Source of the DNA: Carettochelys insculpta
Taxonomy: Eukaryota; Chordata; Testudines; Carettochelyidae
Reading direction: 5' to 3'
Assembly (NCBI RefSeq): GCF_033958435.1
Contig: NC_134137.1
Location: 110,618,501-110,682,500, forward strand
DNA length: 64,000 nucleotides
The notes under the pieces: model-generated
Databases searched by the model: none
The model's input: only the letters and a program-made list of their open reading frames with translations
What the model was told of the DNA's origin: nothing
Translations under genes and position numbers: made by a program
Part shown: positions 31,741 through 42,232 of the stretch, one piece after another
Layout of the letters: each line of letters begins with the position of its first letter
How positions within the stretch are numbered: the stretch's first letter is position 1

Positions 31741-32015
31741 GCCTATGTCTAGATTGCCAAGAATTGTTGGCAGAAGATACGCAAATTACGCAAAGCATTG
31801 GCATATCTCCTGGTGATGGTTCTGTTGGGAGAGGCTTTCTTGACATTTGGTCCGTCCACATGGGGCCAGTTGTCAGGAAAACCCCCTCTACCAACACCTC
31901 CCTTCCTCCTCATGGAATGAGGATGACCAGGATGCCAGCAGAAGCTCTGGGAGCAGCAGATTTCTGTCAGGAGACCTCCAGGCTCCCAACAGAAGCCTGC
32001 AATCTAGACAAAGGC
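31741..32015 (+). mobile_element. Harbinger-type MITE, 275 bp
   Basis: The left end GCCTATGTCTAGATTGCCAA and the complement of the right end GCCTTTGTCTAGATTGCAGG form inverted repeats. TTG triplets flank it (31738-31740, 32016-32018). No coding capacity; the terminal motif GTCTAGATTG differs slightly from the GTCTACAC set. Confidence 0.75.
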
Positions 32016-32160
32016 TTGATGACGGAAGCTGGCGGGGGAGTGGCAGACTTATGATAGGGTTGAGACAATTCTAATGGAGCAAGAATGATTCGGGGAATTG
32101 CACGGAGAAGTGTATTTACAAAATATGTCTTCAACATCAACAACCAACATTGTGTGGTAA
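32016..32160. other. Unique spacer
   Basis: Nothing recognised. Confidence 0.35.
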
Positions 32161-32241
32161 ATAATCTCAGAGGGATGGCCGAGTTAATCTGCAGCTTCAC
32201 AAAAAAACAAGCAGTCTGTAGCACCTTAAAGACTTAACAAG
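32161..32241 (-). repeat. PLE 3' tail fragment
   Basis: The complement reads CTTTAAGGTGCTACAGACTG, then CAGATTAACTCGGCCATCCC and TCTGAG, the terminal 80 bp of a PLE of the type at 8858-9610. It is truncated before the hammerhead-like motif. Confidence 0.65.
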
Positions 32242-32850
32242 TTGTCAGCACTGCGATGGTGGCGCAATCAGCAGCTAACAGGGTGGCAGTGAACGAGCAG
32301 CTAACGGTGGCGGTGACGTACAGTGAGCAGGTGGATGGCAAGTAACCAATGGAGTGCGTAAGATACTCTTTTACCTCACCTACTTAGGATGGGAGGTGAA
32401 TCCTGCAGAGGCAGCCCTGAACTCTGGTCAAGGGCAGCAACTCTGAGAGAGGTACAGAGAAAGGTTGGACATGGGAAGGGGACACTTAGGTTGCTGGATT
32501 TAAGAACCTGGGTGTAAGAGGACGTTGACCAACCTACATGGGGTTGGGCTTTTACTCATGGTTTTGTTTATGAACTCTGTTTGTGGCGTTTTCCAAAACT
32601 AATGACAAATTACTTCCCTCCTGTGTTATTAAAAGTTTCTTTTCTACACTCAGGTTATGTGCTTGCGAGTGTGGAGGCATTGCCTCTCAGAGGCACCTAG
32701 GGGTGTTGCATGAACTTCCCAAGTTACTAGATGGTGGCTCAAGCCAGTTGTGTTGGATGGAACCTGGCTCTGGCAGCTGCTTGGCTCTACCTGGCAGAAG
32801 GGTTATAATACCAAAAGATGTATATGTAAGAACAGTAAAATACTAGATCA
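32242..32850 (+). repeat. LTR-like block (possible solo LTR)
   Basis: Contains GAGAGAGGTACAGAGAAAGG, TTAAGAACCTGGGTGTAAGA, then a polyadenylation-like TTATTAAAAGTTTC and CTTTTCTACACTCAGGTTAT, followed by a GC-richer stretch. This order resembles U3-R-U5 of a retroviral-type LTR. I cannot see both ends or a target duplication and there are no gag/pol sequences nearby. Confidence 0.35.
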
Positions 32851-33819
32851 CACGTATATATTTTAGAAAAGGACGTGGTTAAGATTTCCAGCTTCTAATA
32901 GATTTGTTTCAAATTTTAGTGGTTCATTTTTTTCGGAGGTGAAGTTATGGAGTATTTCAACTATAAATACGTATATAAATCTCACTGGTGTAACTGCTGA
33001 AGTCTTGTAAATGCATTGAAGATTTAAAGGGAGGCCATGACTTTGACAACTGCTTTTCCACTGGCATTCTTTCTGTCTCCTACTATAAAAGAGAAAAAAT
33101 ACACTAATGGGGGGCAGTGCTCCTTGTAAGCTGGTTGCTTGTGCAGCCACTCAGGAGAAATTCTGGTACCACCCAGCTGGATGGAAAAGATTAGCATGCA
33201 CATTGATGGGCACAGGTGAAAGGGAAAAATGTTCCTAAAGAAATATTTTTCTAAAACTTACAGATGTTCTTTAAAGGTTTCTCTGTCAGACTCATGACTT
33301 TTATCACCTTAAATTTGTAAAAAAATTGAATAAATTTAAAAATTTAAGTTGACACTGTCTGTAGTGCTCTTATTTCGTTTCTTCCCTTTCACTGTGCTTA
33401 CATCTCTCTGAACCAGCACATCAAATAATCAATATCAGAATTCATGACAAGTTAGAGCCATGTTCAAGACTTTGAATTTGGCCTAGATAAAAAACAGTTC
33501 TGTTTTATCTGTTGAGAAATGAGTCATGTCTGTGAAACAGAGCCAGTAGATAGAATTACATAATGTTTGCTTTATTTGCCAAGACAGAGTGTTAGCAATG
33601 TAAACAGCTCTGTGATATAGCACATCCCCTCCTATAGAAATGGAATAAGCTGATAATTATCAGTACTTTGAGAACTCCCTTCACCTGTATATCATTCATC
33701 TAAAACATCTTTTCATTTACTTAGTTTTTTATGACTGTGTATTTGAAGTACTAGTAATACTTGAAGTGACAAACTATTTTCAGTATATTTTGCATATTTA
33801 CCACATTTTGGCCCACGGG
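32851..33819. other. Unique AT-rich sequence
   Basis: No recognised feature. Confidence 0.4.
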
Positions 33820-34068
33820 CAGGAATGGGGAACCTCCAGCCAGACGGCTGCATGCGATTTGTCTGGATTAGCCATTGACAGGCCATAAAATGATTTGTTC
33901 ATTTGATCACCCACAAGCACAGCACCTCACAGTGCCCTGTGGCTGTGTTCACCATTCCCAGCCTATGGGAAATGCAAGAGGCAAGAGGTTAGGTCACCAC
34001 TTCCCACAGCTCCCATTGACCAGCAAGGGCAAACCACAGCAGCTGGGAGCTCTGGGGCTCTATGCCTG
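33820..34068 (+). mobile_element. hAT-like MITE, degraded
   Basis: Starts CAGGAATGGGGAACCTCCAG, a CAGGGGTGGGGAACC-type hAT terminus. The interior has CACAGCTCCCATTGACCAGC, which also occurs in variant form at 40210-40270. The right end is not clear. Confidence 0.5.
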
Positions 34069-34164
34069 AGGATACTTAGGTAAATGAACTGTCTGGCAGC
34101 TCATCAGAAGTTAACAATGACTAACCATGTGCAGGCTTCAGGCTGGAGGTTCTCCAGTCCTGAC

Positions 34165-34290
34165 TGAGGGTGACCAGATTACAAGTATGAAATATTGGGA
34201 CACAGTGTGTGTGTATGGCGGGGGGAGTAATGGGGCCTATATAAACCAAAGCCTCAAGTATTGGGACCATCCCTATAAAATCAGAACAGA
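34165..34290. repeat. Interspersed repeat fragment
   Basis: GGTGACCAGATTACAAGTAT, TATTGGGACACAGTG and AGTATTGGGACCATCCCTAT are related inverted motifs around GGGACA/TGTCCC. They suggest a short palindromic DNA element. Ends unresolved. Confidence 0.4.
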
Positions 34291-34416
34291 GCTCTAACTT
34301 GTTATGGATTCTGATTTTGATCACTTAATGTGCCGGTATATAACTGGTCCAGGTGAATCAGATTTGGACCTGATCCTGCAACACAATCCATAAGGGTGAA
34401 TTCACTCTGCCATACA

Positions 34417-34633
34417 GGCTACATCTACACTAGCCCAAAACTTCAAAATGGCCATACAAATGGCCATTTCAAAGTTTACTAATGAAGCACTGAAACACAT
34501 ATTCAGTGCCTCATTAGAATGCTGGCAGCTGCAGCACTTCGAAATTGACACAGCTCACCGCCGTGCGGCTTGTCCAGACAGGGCTCCTTTTCGAAAGGAC
34601 CCAGGCAACTTCGAAATCCCCATACTCCTATCT
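34417..34633 (+). mobile_element. Harbinger-type MITE, right part missing
   Basis: Starts GGCTACATCTACACTAGCCC, followed by TTCAAAATGGCCATACAAAT and later CAGCACTTCGAAATTGACAC. The sequence breaks off near CCCATACTCCTATCT, where an LTR-like block begins. No right terminal repeat is present. Confidence 0.65.
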
Positions 34634-35409
34634 TGTTTTGGGGGTTTAGGGCTGCTGTGGGAGGCACACTGTGGCCTGTGATTGAACAGACCACTTCAGG
34701 GCAGGTGTGGAGTTTTCTTCCCAAGTCCAGGAACTGCTTTGGGATGCTAGAGTCTGCAGATAAGAGGCCCTGCAGAGAAAGGACTGTGATGGTCTGTGCC
34801 TGTTAAAGTGCTGCAGGGAAAAGCTCTAGTGTCAGAGGGGCTGGTCAGCTTGTTGGCTTGCCTGGACCAACACACAGAACCTGCACCAAACTTTCTCCAA
34901 TCCAGTGGAATACCTGCAAGCAGGCCAGTGCAAGCGAGTATCTGTAACTCTGATAACTGAGGAGTGTACATGCCTGTTGGATAAGTTTATGTTATTTCTG
35001 TGTAAATTGTTAATTGATTTTATTCATGTTTAGTCTGTAACCCTGTTTCCTTAAACTGTAAAGTAAAAGTGTGAATTAATTCTAATTTGATCCATTGGAT
35101 ATGTACTATATATAATTGTTATTTAGGAGTTAAACCCATATTATTAATGGAATAAGTATTCCTTGAGGTTCCCAAGGCACAAAAATAAGTGTGTACAGGA
35201 GCCAGTGAGGTGGAGGCACTGCCATTTTACATACCTTTAGAAATATGGGACTGCAGCAAAGATGTGGAAAGAGGCTTCCCAACTATCCAATGTTACCACT
35301 GGGACACTCGAGAACTTCTTTAATATTGACGCCACCAGGTGCCCAGGCACACAAGTGAGTGTTGCCTGCTCCCAAGTAACCCAGGGAGGAAAGCGGGGGT
35401 GGGGTTACA
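34634..35409 (+). repeat. LTR-like block, uncertain
   Basis: Runs from TGTTTTGGGGGTTTAGGG to GGGGGTGGGGTTACA, with CTGTAAAGTAAAAGTGTG and a short-spaced U5-like GC-rich end (GTAACCCAGGGAGGAAAGCG). TG..CA boundaries are suggestive, but the flanking 5-mers do not match. It could equally be an unrelated repeat or unique DNA. Confidence 0.28.
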
Positions 35410-37929
35410 CTAAATAGTATGACCTCTGAATCATGGGCACTAGCTCACTTCTTCATAGACAGCTGTAAGAGCATCAGCTTTCCTTTCAACCAGTGAGGGG
35501 AAGAGGAGAGACAAGTTACCTAAGGGAGTTTCTAAAGCAATTGTTCACTTCTGTCTGATGAGCAGGTTGCAAAGAGAATCCACCTTTCTATGTAAGTGCG
35601 CAACCAAAATAAGCTGGTTTCACTTTTTAAAGAATATTAATCTGAGAAGACAGCTTAAGCAATTTGCTGTGGTTATTGGCATCCATGCACCATACATCCT
35701 TTGCTGTTGATGTTTCAGGCAACCACTGTCATTAATACATCAGGTTGCAATTGATCAGGCCAAATGCACTTGCAGGAAATCTCTATATCAAAGTACCATC
35801 TAGTAAGTCTTTTAGCAATGTGATACTGTTAAGTACTCTCCAAAGGCTGTATGTTAACACTGTGATCCAACCACTAAGTATGTATCTATTAATGTTATCC
35901 ATCCAAAGGGAATATAAGCAATGTTATTATGAGTTTGTTTTGAGTGCTTTTTCAAATGCTGTGTTGATAACACTAATATCCAGCCAAGAAAAATATATTC
36001 AGCCTTTTTGTCTTATACTGTCAATCACTAATCCTTGCTTATAAGATAGAAACAAAAGCATAGAATGGACAGGCACACTATCGTGTGTCACCTGCTACTT
36101 GAAAATTCTTCATCTCATCTCTGCATGTGTTTGTGTGTGCGTGCATGCAAGGCTTAATCTGAGCCAATTACAGATGCAAATATAATTTAGTGATTTAAAA
36201 TGTAACTATTCACTACTGCAAGTACTGTGTCCTGTTCAAATATCTCCAGGCTTTCTGGCCTAGACATTAAGAGGCTGTGTTGAAGCTATGCAACAGCCAG
36301 TTATCCAAACTTTTGATAAATGCATGACCACCAACAGGAGACCAATAAAAACATTTAATAAATAAGCTGTTTAAGTCTATATGAATTGTGAATGTGTTTT
36401 TTGCAACTATTTCCTAGTCACACCTACTTTCGCTTCTGCACCATGTGGGACATCTCATGTGTGAAGAAAGTCACATGAACGTGCATACTTTCTCCACTAG
36501 TTATCATTCCTCCCCTTCATTTCTTCTATCTTCTGGATCACGTATTACTTCTGCTCCATCATTCACTGTCACGTGCAAAATTTCAGGACCCTATTCACCA
36601 CTTCTGACTCCCTACTGAGGCCCTCCTCCAACAACAGCATTTGCCATCTCCAAGTAGGATTGTGATACATTTTTAAAGAAAGGATTCGATCCACAGTAAC
36701 CTGCTCAGTATTTGTGACACTTTGTACCCCACTTGTCACTGCAGTGATCGGATTATAACATGTTTTGTATAAAGCATGTTTTTTGAAGTATCATGTAAAA
36801 AAGCATTAATATCCTGTTGAATTGTATGTGCTCTCATTGTATGTAACGTTATGAAGTATTGCTGTGTGTTGCTGAAATATGAAGTGAGTGAGGAAAGCCT
36901 ACAGCTGGCTTTTCAGTGTCAACAAAGGAACAAGTAACAAGATGGATTTACACCAGGACCAGAGAGACATGTGTTTATGGACCGTTAAGGGAATACACCC
37001 TCCCAAGGGTCACCCCAGAGGTTACTCAGAGAACACATACACAGCGAAGCAGAGGTAAGCAAAAATTTTACCTCAGGCCCCAGTTTGCTTCCCCACAATT
37101 AGCAGAGACACCCAATCCATCTGATATAATCCACGTTGATGGAAATTTCAGTTATGTTCATATGAAAAAAAAAAAAGCCTTTTGGCAGATGTAAGAAAAT
37201 AAGTATGTCGAATGTCAAAACTTTATTAATCTGCATATATATGTGAATACTAATACATGGAAACAGTAACAGGTTTCATCTTTTTTAATGAAATGGATGA
37301 GCCTGAGAACCAGCAGCCAATCATGCTGCACTCCCCTTACAAAATTTCATTCACCCCTGAAGAGGCCCCCCCCCCCCCTTTGTGCACGTCTGCAATGCAG
37401 CACGGATAATGGAAGCACCTTGAGACAAAAATTAAAAGAGGGTTGATGACATCACCATTCGGCCTTTCTCCTCCTCCAACTCAACACCTGAAAAGTCACT
37501 TGGAAGGCAATGACTTTGAACTGGGGAGATTAATCTCAGGCTGAAAAAAGAATGGAGCCTGTGTATGAAGAACTGTAAACTGCCTGGAACATGCAGTGGG
37601 GTGAGAAAAGCTGCTTGATTCAAACCTTGCCTAGTCTATTAAAAAACTAGAGTTTATATTGCAATTTTATTTTTATTTCTTATGTAAACAATGCTGACGT
37701 CTATGTCTACCACTTAGACTCATGGTAGTTAATAAATCTGTTTTATATTTGATCTAAAAGAGTGCGGGTTTGGTTGAAGGGCTTAGAGAATCTCAGCTCA
37801 GCTCAACAGGGGCTGTTGCACATCCACTATCCTTAGCTGAGGTGGCAAACTGATTAATGAGCTTGCACTGCCCAAGGGAGTCTTGAGCAATAGAAGGTGT
37901 TACCTTTCTGAAGCACAAGCAGGCCAGCC
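35410..37929. other. Unique AT-rich sequence
   Basis: No gene or transposon ends recognised. A 13-C homopolymer lies at 37366-37378 and a poly-A at about 37164-37175. Confidence 0.4.
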
Positions 37930-38090
37930 AACTGGGGGCGGGGGCAGGAGGGGGTAGGGGAGTTGCCCCTGGGCTCAGCATTTCAAAGGGGCCTGAAGCT
38001 CCAGCCACTGCAGATGCTGAAGTATCAGTAATAATGGTTGAAGTCACAGTGGTGGCAGCTGGCGCTCTGGGCCCCTAAACTCTTTCCTAT
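37930..38090 (+). repeat. Unnamed interspersed repeat, copy 2 of 3
   Basis: GAGTTGCCCCTGGGCTCAGC, ATTTCAAAGGGGCCTGAAGC and a later GGTGGCAGCTGGCGCTCTGG follow the same order as the copies at 1055-1330 and 41790-42105. Shorter and more diverged. Confidence 0.45.
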
Positions 38091-38516
38091 ATTCTGCTCC
38101 CTTCTGTTCTTGGCTCTGTAGAGCTGGACCCCCTCCCACCTTGCCCCCAGGCCCATGACGGCTGTTGGAGCTGAGGGATACAAGGCCGGGAGGTGATGAG
38201 ATTTGCTGTCTCGATAGAGTTCATGGTTAGAGAGCATTTAAGCAACTCAGCTGGGCCTGTGTCTCCACATGTCAATGGCTGAGTAATTGCACAGTGGAGA
38301 GGTTTATTGTCTGTCACTGTCAAAGCACAGCGAGAGACAGTCTAGGGTGGAGAAGTAAGAAGGCACAGAAGTCTCCATTTCCAGGTTGTACCCTGGGGAC
38401 CCCATTAGAATATTGCAAACTCCAAAGTTCAAAAACTATCAGTCAGGTCCCCAAAATCACAAGAGTTGCTTAAAGATCACAGGATTTAAAACACACACAC
38501 ACTGGGTTCTTTTTCA
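38091..38516. other. Unique sequence
   Basis: Nothing recognised apart from a short (AC)n at about 38492-38502. Confidence 0.35.
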
Positions 38517-38607
38517 AAACAAAAAGCAGTCAAGTAGCACTTTGAAGACTAGCAAAATAGTTTATTAGGTGAGCTTTTGTGGGACAGACCCACTTCTTCA
38601 GACCAAC
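38517..38607 (-). repeat. PLE 3' tail fragment with decayed hammerhead-like motif
   Basis: The complement reads GGTCTGAAGAAGTGGGTCTG, TCCCACAAAAGCTCACCTAA, then TTGCTAGTCTTCAAAGTGCT, nearly identical to the tail of the PLE at 27554-28885. Only about 90 bp of tail is present. Confidence 0.75.
38568..38604 (-). ncRNA. Hammerhead-like motif, copy 3, core mutated
   Basis: Same 37-nt arrangement as 28763-28799, including the perfect GTGGG/CCCAC hairpin and GGT/ACC stem I. The box following the hairpin is AAAA instead of GAAA. The change G to A sits in a former CpG, so simple deamination explains it. Loss of this invariant G should abolish any ribozyme activity. Confidence 0.45.
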
Positions 38608-38754
38608 TTTTTATTTTTTTTATTTGCTTTCTGATGTGGGGACCTTTAGGTGCACGCACATCACATTTCCCAGGTTTTCTCCACAAGCATGAAGGCTTAG
38701 AAATATACTTTAAAAGATACAAATGATGTGGCAATTCACACATTCATGTGGCCC

Positions 38755-38930
38755 CTGCAGCAGTGGTTTGAGCATTGACCTGCTAAACCCAGGGTTGTAA
38801 GTTTAATCCTTAAGGAGGCAATTTAGTGATTGGGGTGAAGAGATGGTGCTTGGTCCTCCTAAGAAGGCAGGGGACTGGACTACATGACCTCCCAAGGTCC
38901 CTTCTAGCTCTAGGAGATGTGTCTCTCTCC
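38755..38930 (+). mobile_element. tRNA-derived SINE (tortoise type)
   Basis: The head GTGGTTTGAGCATTGACC resembles a pol III A box and AGGGTTGTAAGTTTAATCC a B box, as in a tRNA. A linker (GGCAATTTAGTGATTGGGG) follows. The tail GGACTACATGACCTCCCAAGG... (38877-38908) matches 28 of 32 bases of the CR1 3' end at 63511-63542 (complement). This is the layout of the turtle tRNA-derived SINE whose tail comes from a CR1 LINE. Transcribed by pol III, it would be copied by CR1 reverse transcriptase. It supports a cryptodire turtle host. Confidence 0.82.
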
Positions 38931-40029
38931 AATTCAAGAAAAACATCATGAAACTTTATATAAAATTCCAAGAATTGGCCATGCTGGGGCCACAAGCTGA
39001 TGTGGCTCCCCTTTGTGGGCTGACACCAGTCTGTTGTGTTCTGTGCAAGCCAATAGCTGGATGCTGTGTGCTTTGCTGCCCAGGTAAGTCATGGCACAGA
39101 CTGATCTTTAAGACTCTTTCTTTGCCTTTGGCAATGGGACTCTGCAGTCTGGCAGCTCAGGCTCTGGAACCAGTATCTCGTGCCCAGCCACGTTTGCTCC
39201 ATTAGCTAATGCACACTTCCCAGAGTTTCACTGAAGCTGTGGAACTTCTTCTTTTTAACCTCTTAATGGAGGCATGGCAGTAAAGCAGGGAACACATAAG
39301 CTTTGCAGCGGTGTTCTAAACAGTCACTTTTAGTCTCATGATATGCAATGGTTACTGATCCTTAGATAAACAAGGAGACCTATGCAATCTGCCCCCTGGA
39401 GCTGTGCTCACCTCGGGCTCTGTGTTTGAGGTGGGCAGGCCACTCCTGCCAGTCTTCTGATTGCTGGTAACATTCAGGGACTACAGAGAAGAACAACAGT
39501 TTTTTCCCTCTATCATGTGACCTACTGACTAGCTTCAAATCCCTAGTCAGGTGGTTAAAATCCTAGCTCCTTAGAGACAAACTGGCCCCAGTGGCATCTT
39601 TTCAGAGGTGGGAAGAACACTCCCATCCCCAAGGCTTTTGACCTGGCCAGCCCGCTGTGTAGTGAGACCAATTTCAGCAACCATATTGCTGCAACCTAGA
39701 GAAGTGACCCAACCCCACTAAAATGTGACCTAGCCATTGCTCTGTTCAGATGGAGGGTAGGCAGGACCAAAAGTTGTGACCTAGCAGATGGGGAGCCTCC
39801 CCCTGTACAGTGGGGCACAGGACGTTCATCCAGAACACAGTTCTTGGAAGCACTGGCCCATGCGCACTGCGGGAAGAGAGAGGAAAGGTTTCCAATGGGT
39901 GAGGCAGTGGAGTTTGTGAATCAGGGAACAGAATTTCCCATACCCCAAGAAATAATTGAATTGATGCCTCTAGTTGCAGCCAGTCTACTATTCTAGGGGA
40001 ACCCATTTGAATGGAAGGTCATCCTATTG
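38931..40029. other. Unique sequence, nothing recognised
   Basis: No repeat termini or domains. Slightly more GC-rich than average. Confidence 0.35.
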
Positions 40030-40330
40030 TTGGCCTGCCTGCTCTGTGAAAACCAGGGATGAGCAATAAATTGGTGGCAATTTGCCAGGCTGAGTCTCTG
40101 GCAGGTCAACACCGCTGTATTTACCAGAGCCTCTGCACTTGCAGATCCCGTTAGCCACAGATCACTAGTCTTGGCCAATGGGAGCTGCAGGAAGGGGCAC
40201 AGACCAGGACATCGCTTCCCACAGCTCCCGTGGACCAGGAATGGTAATCCATGGCCAATGGGAGCTGCCATAGCCCATACCTGCATAGATGCAGGTAAAT
40301 ACAATAGTGGTGGCAAGGTAACGCATGGGC
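40030..40330. repeat. Interspersed repeat with CAATGGGAGCTGC motifs
   Basis: TTGGCCAATGGGAGCTGCAG, CCCACAGCTCCCGTGGACCA and ATGGCCAATGGGAGCTGCCA make an inverted-repeat core. Related wording occurs at 33995-34050 and 62420-62440. Probably the body of a hAT-like nonautonomous element; ends unresolved. Confidence 0.45.
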
Positions 40331-40989
40331 TTACACCCCGGTGTAAAGGTTTCTTCCAACACCTGCTGGATGTCTCAGACCAAGATGGAGGCTACAGCAC
40401 AGAAGTGAAGGGTCCTGTTCAGATTAAAAGCAAACAAGCATCTCAGTCTTCTAACCCATGTGATTTTTCCCCATGAGTCACCAGATTCCTGTGAAGGCTG
40501 TAGCCACCCTCATCCTCACAGAAGAAATGCCAGCTCAAGGAAATCCACCCCCCCCACAGATGGCTGCCTTCCCCATTTGCCCACCTCCTAGGAAAGAATG
40601 GCCCATCAGAGATGATGCAGGAAGCAAGACCACCACTTTTTTGTCTCCTCTCTGGAGCTGATGCCACTCACAGAAGGAAAACAGAAAGAGCAGAACATCC
40701 CATGTCAATTCTCCTCACCTCCTGCTGCTTTTAGGCCTGAGAAAGAGGCATGAAGACACACTCTAGCATCAAAAGGACTTAAGGCTGGGAGATGGGGTAG
40801 AATAGATGTGGACCAAGGACTAAGGGAGGCCTAGGGAAGAGGCAGACGCGGCAGCTGAACTGACGATGGAGCTGGAAAACAGACAGAGCTCATATGGGGG
40901 CAAGGGAACACAACTGATTTGGGTATTTAGGAACAGGTAGATTGGGGGTGTGAATCCCTTACTCATAAGAAAGAGGCTACCTGCTCCCC
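40331..40989. other. Unique sequence, nothing recognised
   Basis: No coding or repeat signal that I can support. 40920-40989 may belong to the hAT-like element that follows. Confidence 0.35.
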
Positions 40990-41060
40990 ATTCCCTGGCC
41001 AATCCCGCGGCTGGAGTGCCGCTATTCAGTACCGGCAAGTACCGGCACAAAAAAGCACTA
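40990..41060 (-). mobile_element. hAT-like MITE, right part
   Basis: CCAATCCCGCGGCTGGAGTG, TTCAGTACCGGCAAGTACCG, GCACAAAAAAGCACT matches the right part of the intact element at 56685-56818. It directly abuts the CR1 end at 41061. The left end is not recognised. Confidence 0.55.
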
Positions 41061-42180
41061 TTCATAAGAATAGCCATATAGAGACAGACTGATGATTAAT
41101 TTAGCCCAGTATCTTGTATTTCAACAGTGGCTCGTGCCATAGGCTTCAGAAGGAGTGAACAGAATAGGGCAATTCACTGGGTGATCCATCTCCTGTTGAC
41201 CAGTCCCAGCTACTGGCAGTCAGAGATTTAAGGACATGTGGTGCATAGAGTTGCATCCCTTACCATTTTGGATAATAGTCATTGATGGGTCTGTCTTTAA
41301 TGAACTCATCTATTTTTTTTTTAACTCCCAGTTATACTTTTGGCCTTCACAACATTCTTAGTGACCAGTTCCACAAGTCAACTGTGTACAGTACTTTTTT
41401 TCTTTGGTTTAAACCTGCTGTCTATTCATTTAAATAGGTGACCCCTTTACCCCTGTCCCCTAGTTGGTATGCTATGTAAAGAGATAAATAAATCTTTCCT
41501 ACTCTTTCTCTACATCATTCATGATTTTATAGATCTCTCTCATATCCTCCCTTACTCATCTCCTTTCCAAGATGAACAGTTCCAGTCTTTTTAATTTCTC
41601 CTTGAACAGGAGCTGTTCCATACCCCTAGTCATTTTTATGGTCTCTCTCTATGCTTTTTTTCCAATTCCAATATATCACTTTTGAGATAAGATAACCATA
41701 TCTGCACACAGCATTCAAGGTCTGGGTATTCTATGGATTTATACAGAGGCTTTACAATATTTTCTGCCTTATCTGTTCCTCTCCCAGGCCTGCCAACAGA
41801 GCAGGGGAGAGAAGAGGGCAGTTGCCCTGGGACCCAGTGATACAAGACAGCCCAAACCTCCTGGCCCCAATATTGCTACTGAGGCAGCAGCAGCAGCCAG
41901 AGCCCTGGCCTGTTAAATTGCTACCAGGGTAGTGCGTGGCATGCTTCAGACAGCACTGAAGGTTGAGTGAGGGGGGAGCATGCTGTGATGCACGTGGTGC
42001 TGAGGGCTGGCTTCCCAGCCCTGCCTCCTTCCACCTGAGGACCCACCCCTTCTTGGGACCTGGCACAGTCCATCCCATCTTGCCCAGGGCCCTAGCAGGT
42101 CTGTCACCCCACTGCCCTTACCTAATAATTTCAACATTAGCAGCTTTTTTGACTGCCACTGCCCACTGAGTGGATATTGT
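41061..42180 (-). mobile_element. CR1 LINE, minus strand, interrupted by a repeat
   Basis: From TTCATAAGAATAGCCATAT (3' end) through GTTCCACAAGTCAACTGTGT, TCTCATATCCTCCCTTACTC and ATATCTGCACACAGCATTCA, the complement of CR1 ORF2 end, to about 41785. CR1 resumes at about 42108 (TTTTGACTGCCACTGCCCAC TGAG) after a 320-bp foreign repeat. It is more diverged than the copy at 13656 and its frames are closed. Confidence 0.8.
41790..42105 (+). repeat. Unnamed interspersed repeat, copy 3 of 3, inside CR1
   Basis: GGGCAGTTGCCCTGGGACCC, CAGTGATACAAGACAGCCC, a CAG run at about 41884-41901 and a GC-rich end. It aligns with 1055-1330 and lies between two collinear pieces of one CR1, so it was inserted. 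That gives rough family ends. Confidence 0.6.
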
Positions 42181-42188
42181 TGGGCTTG

Positions 42189-42232
42189 TGTGTGTGTATG
42201 TGAGAGAGAGAGAGAGCGAGAGAGAGGTGTGC
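42189..42232. repeat. (TG)n/(GA)n microsatellite
   Basis: TGTGTGTGTATGTGAGAGAG continues as GA repeats to about 42228. Confidence 0.85.
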
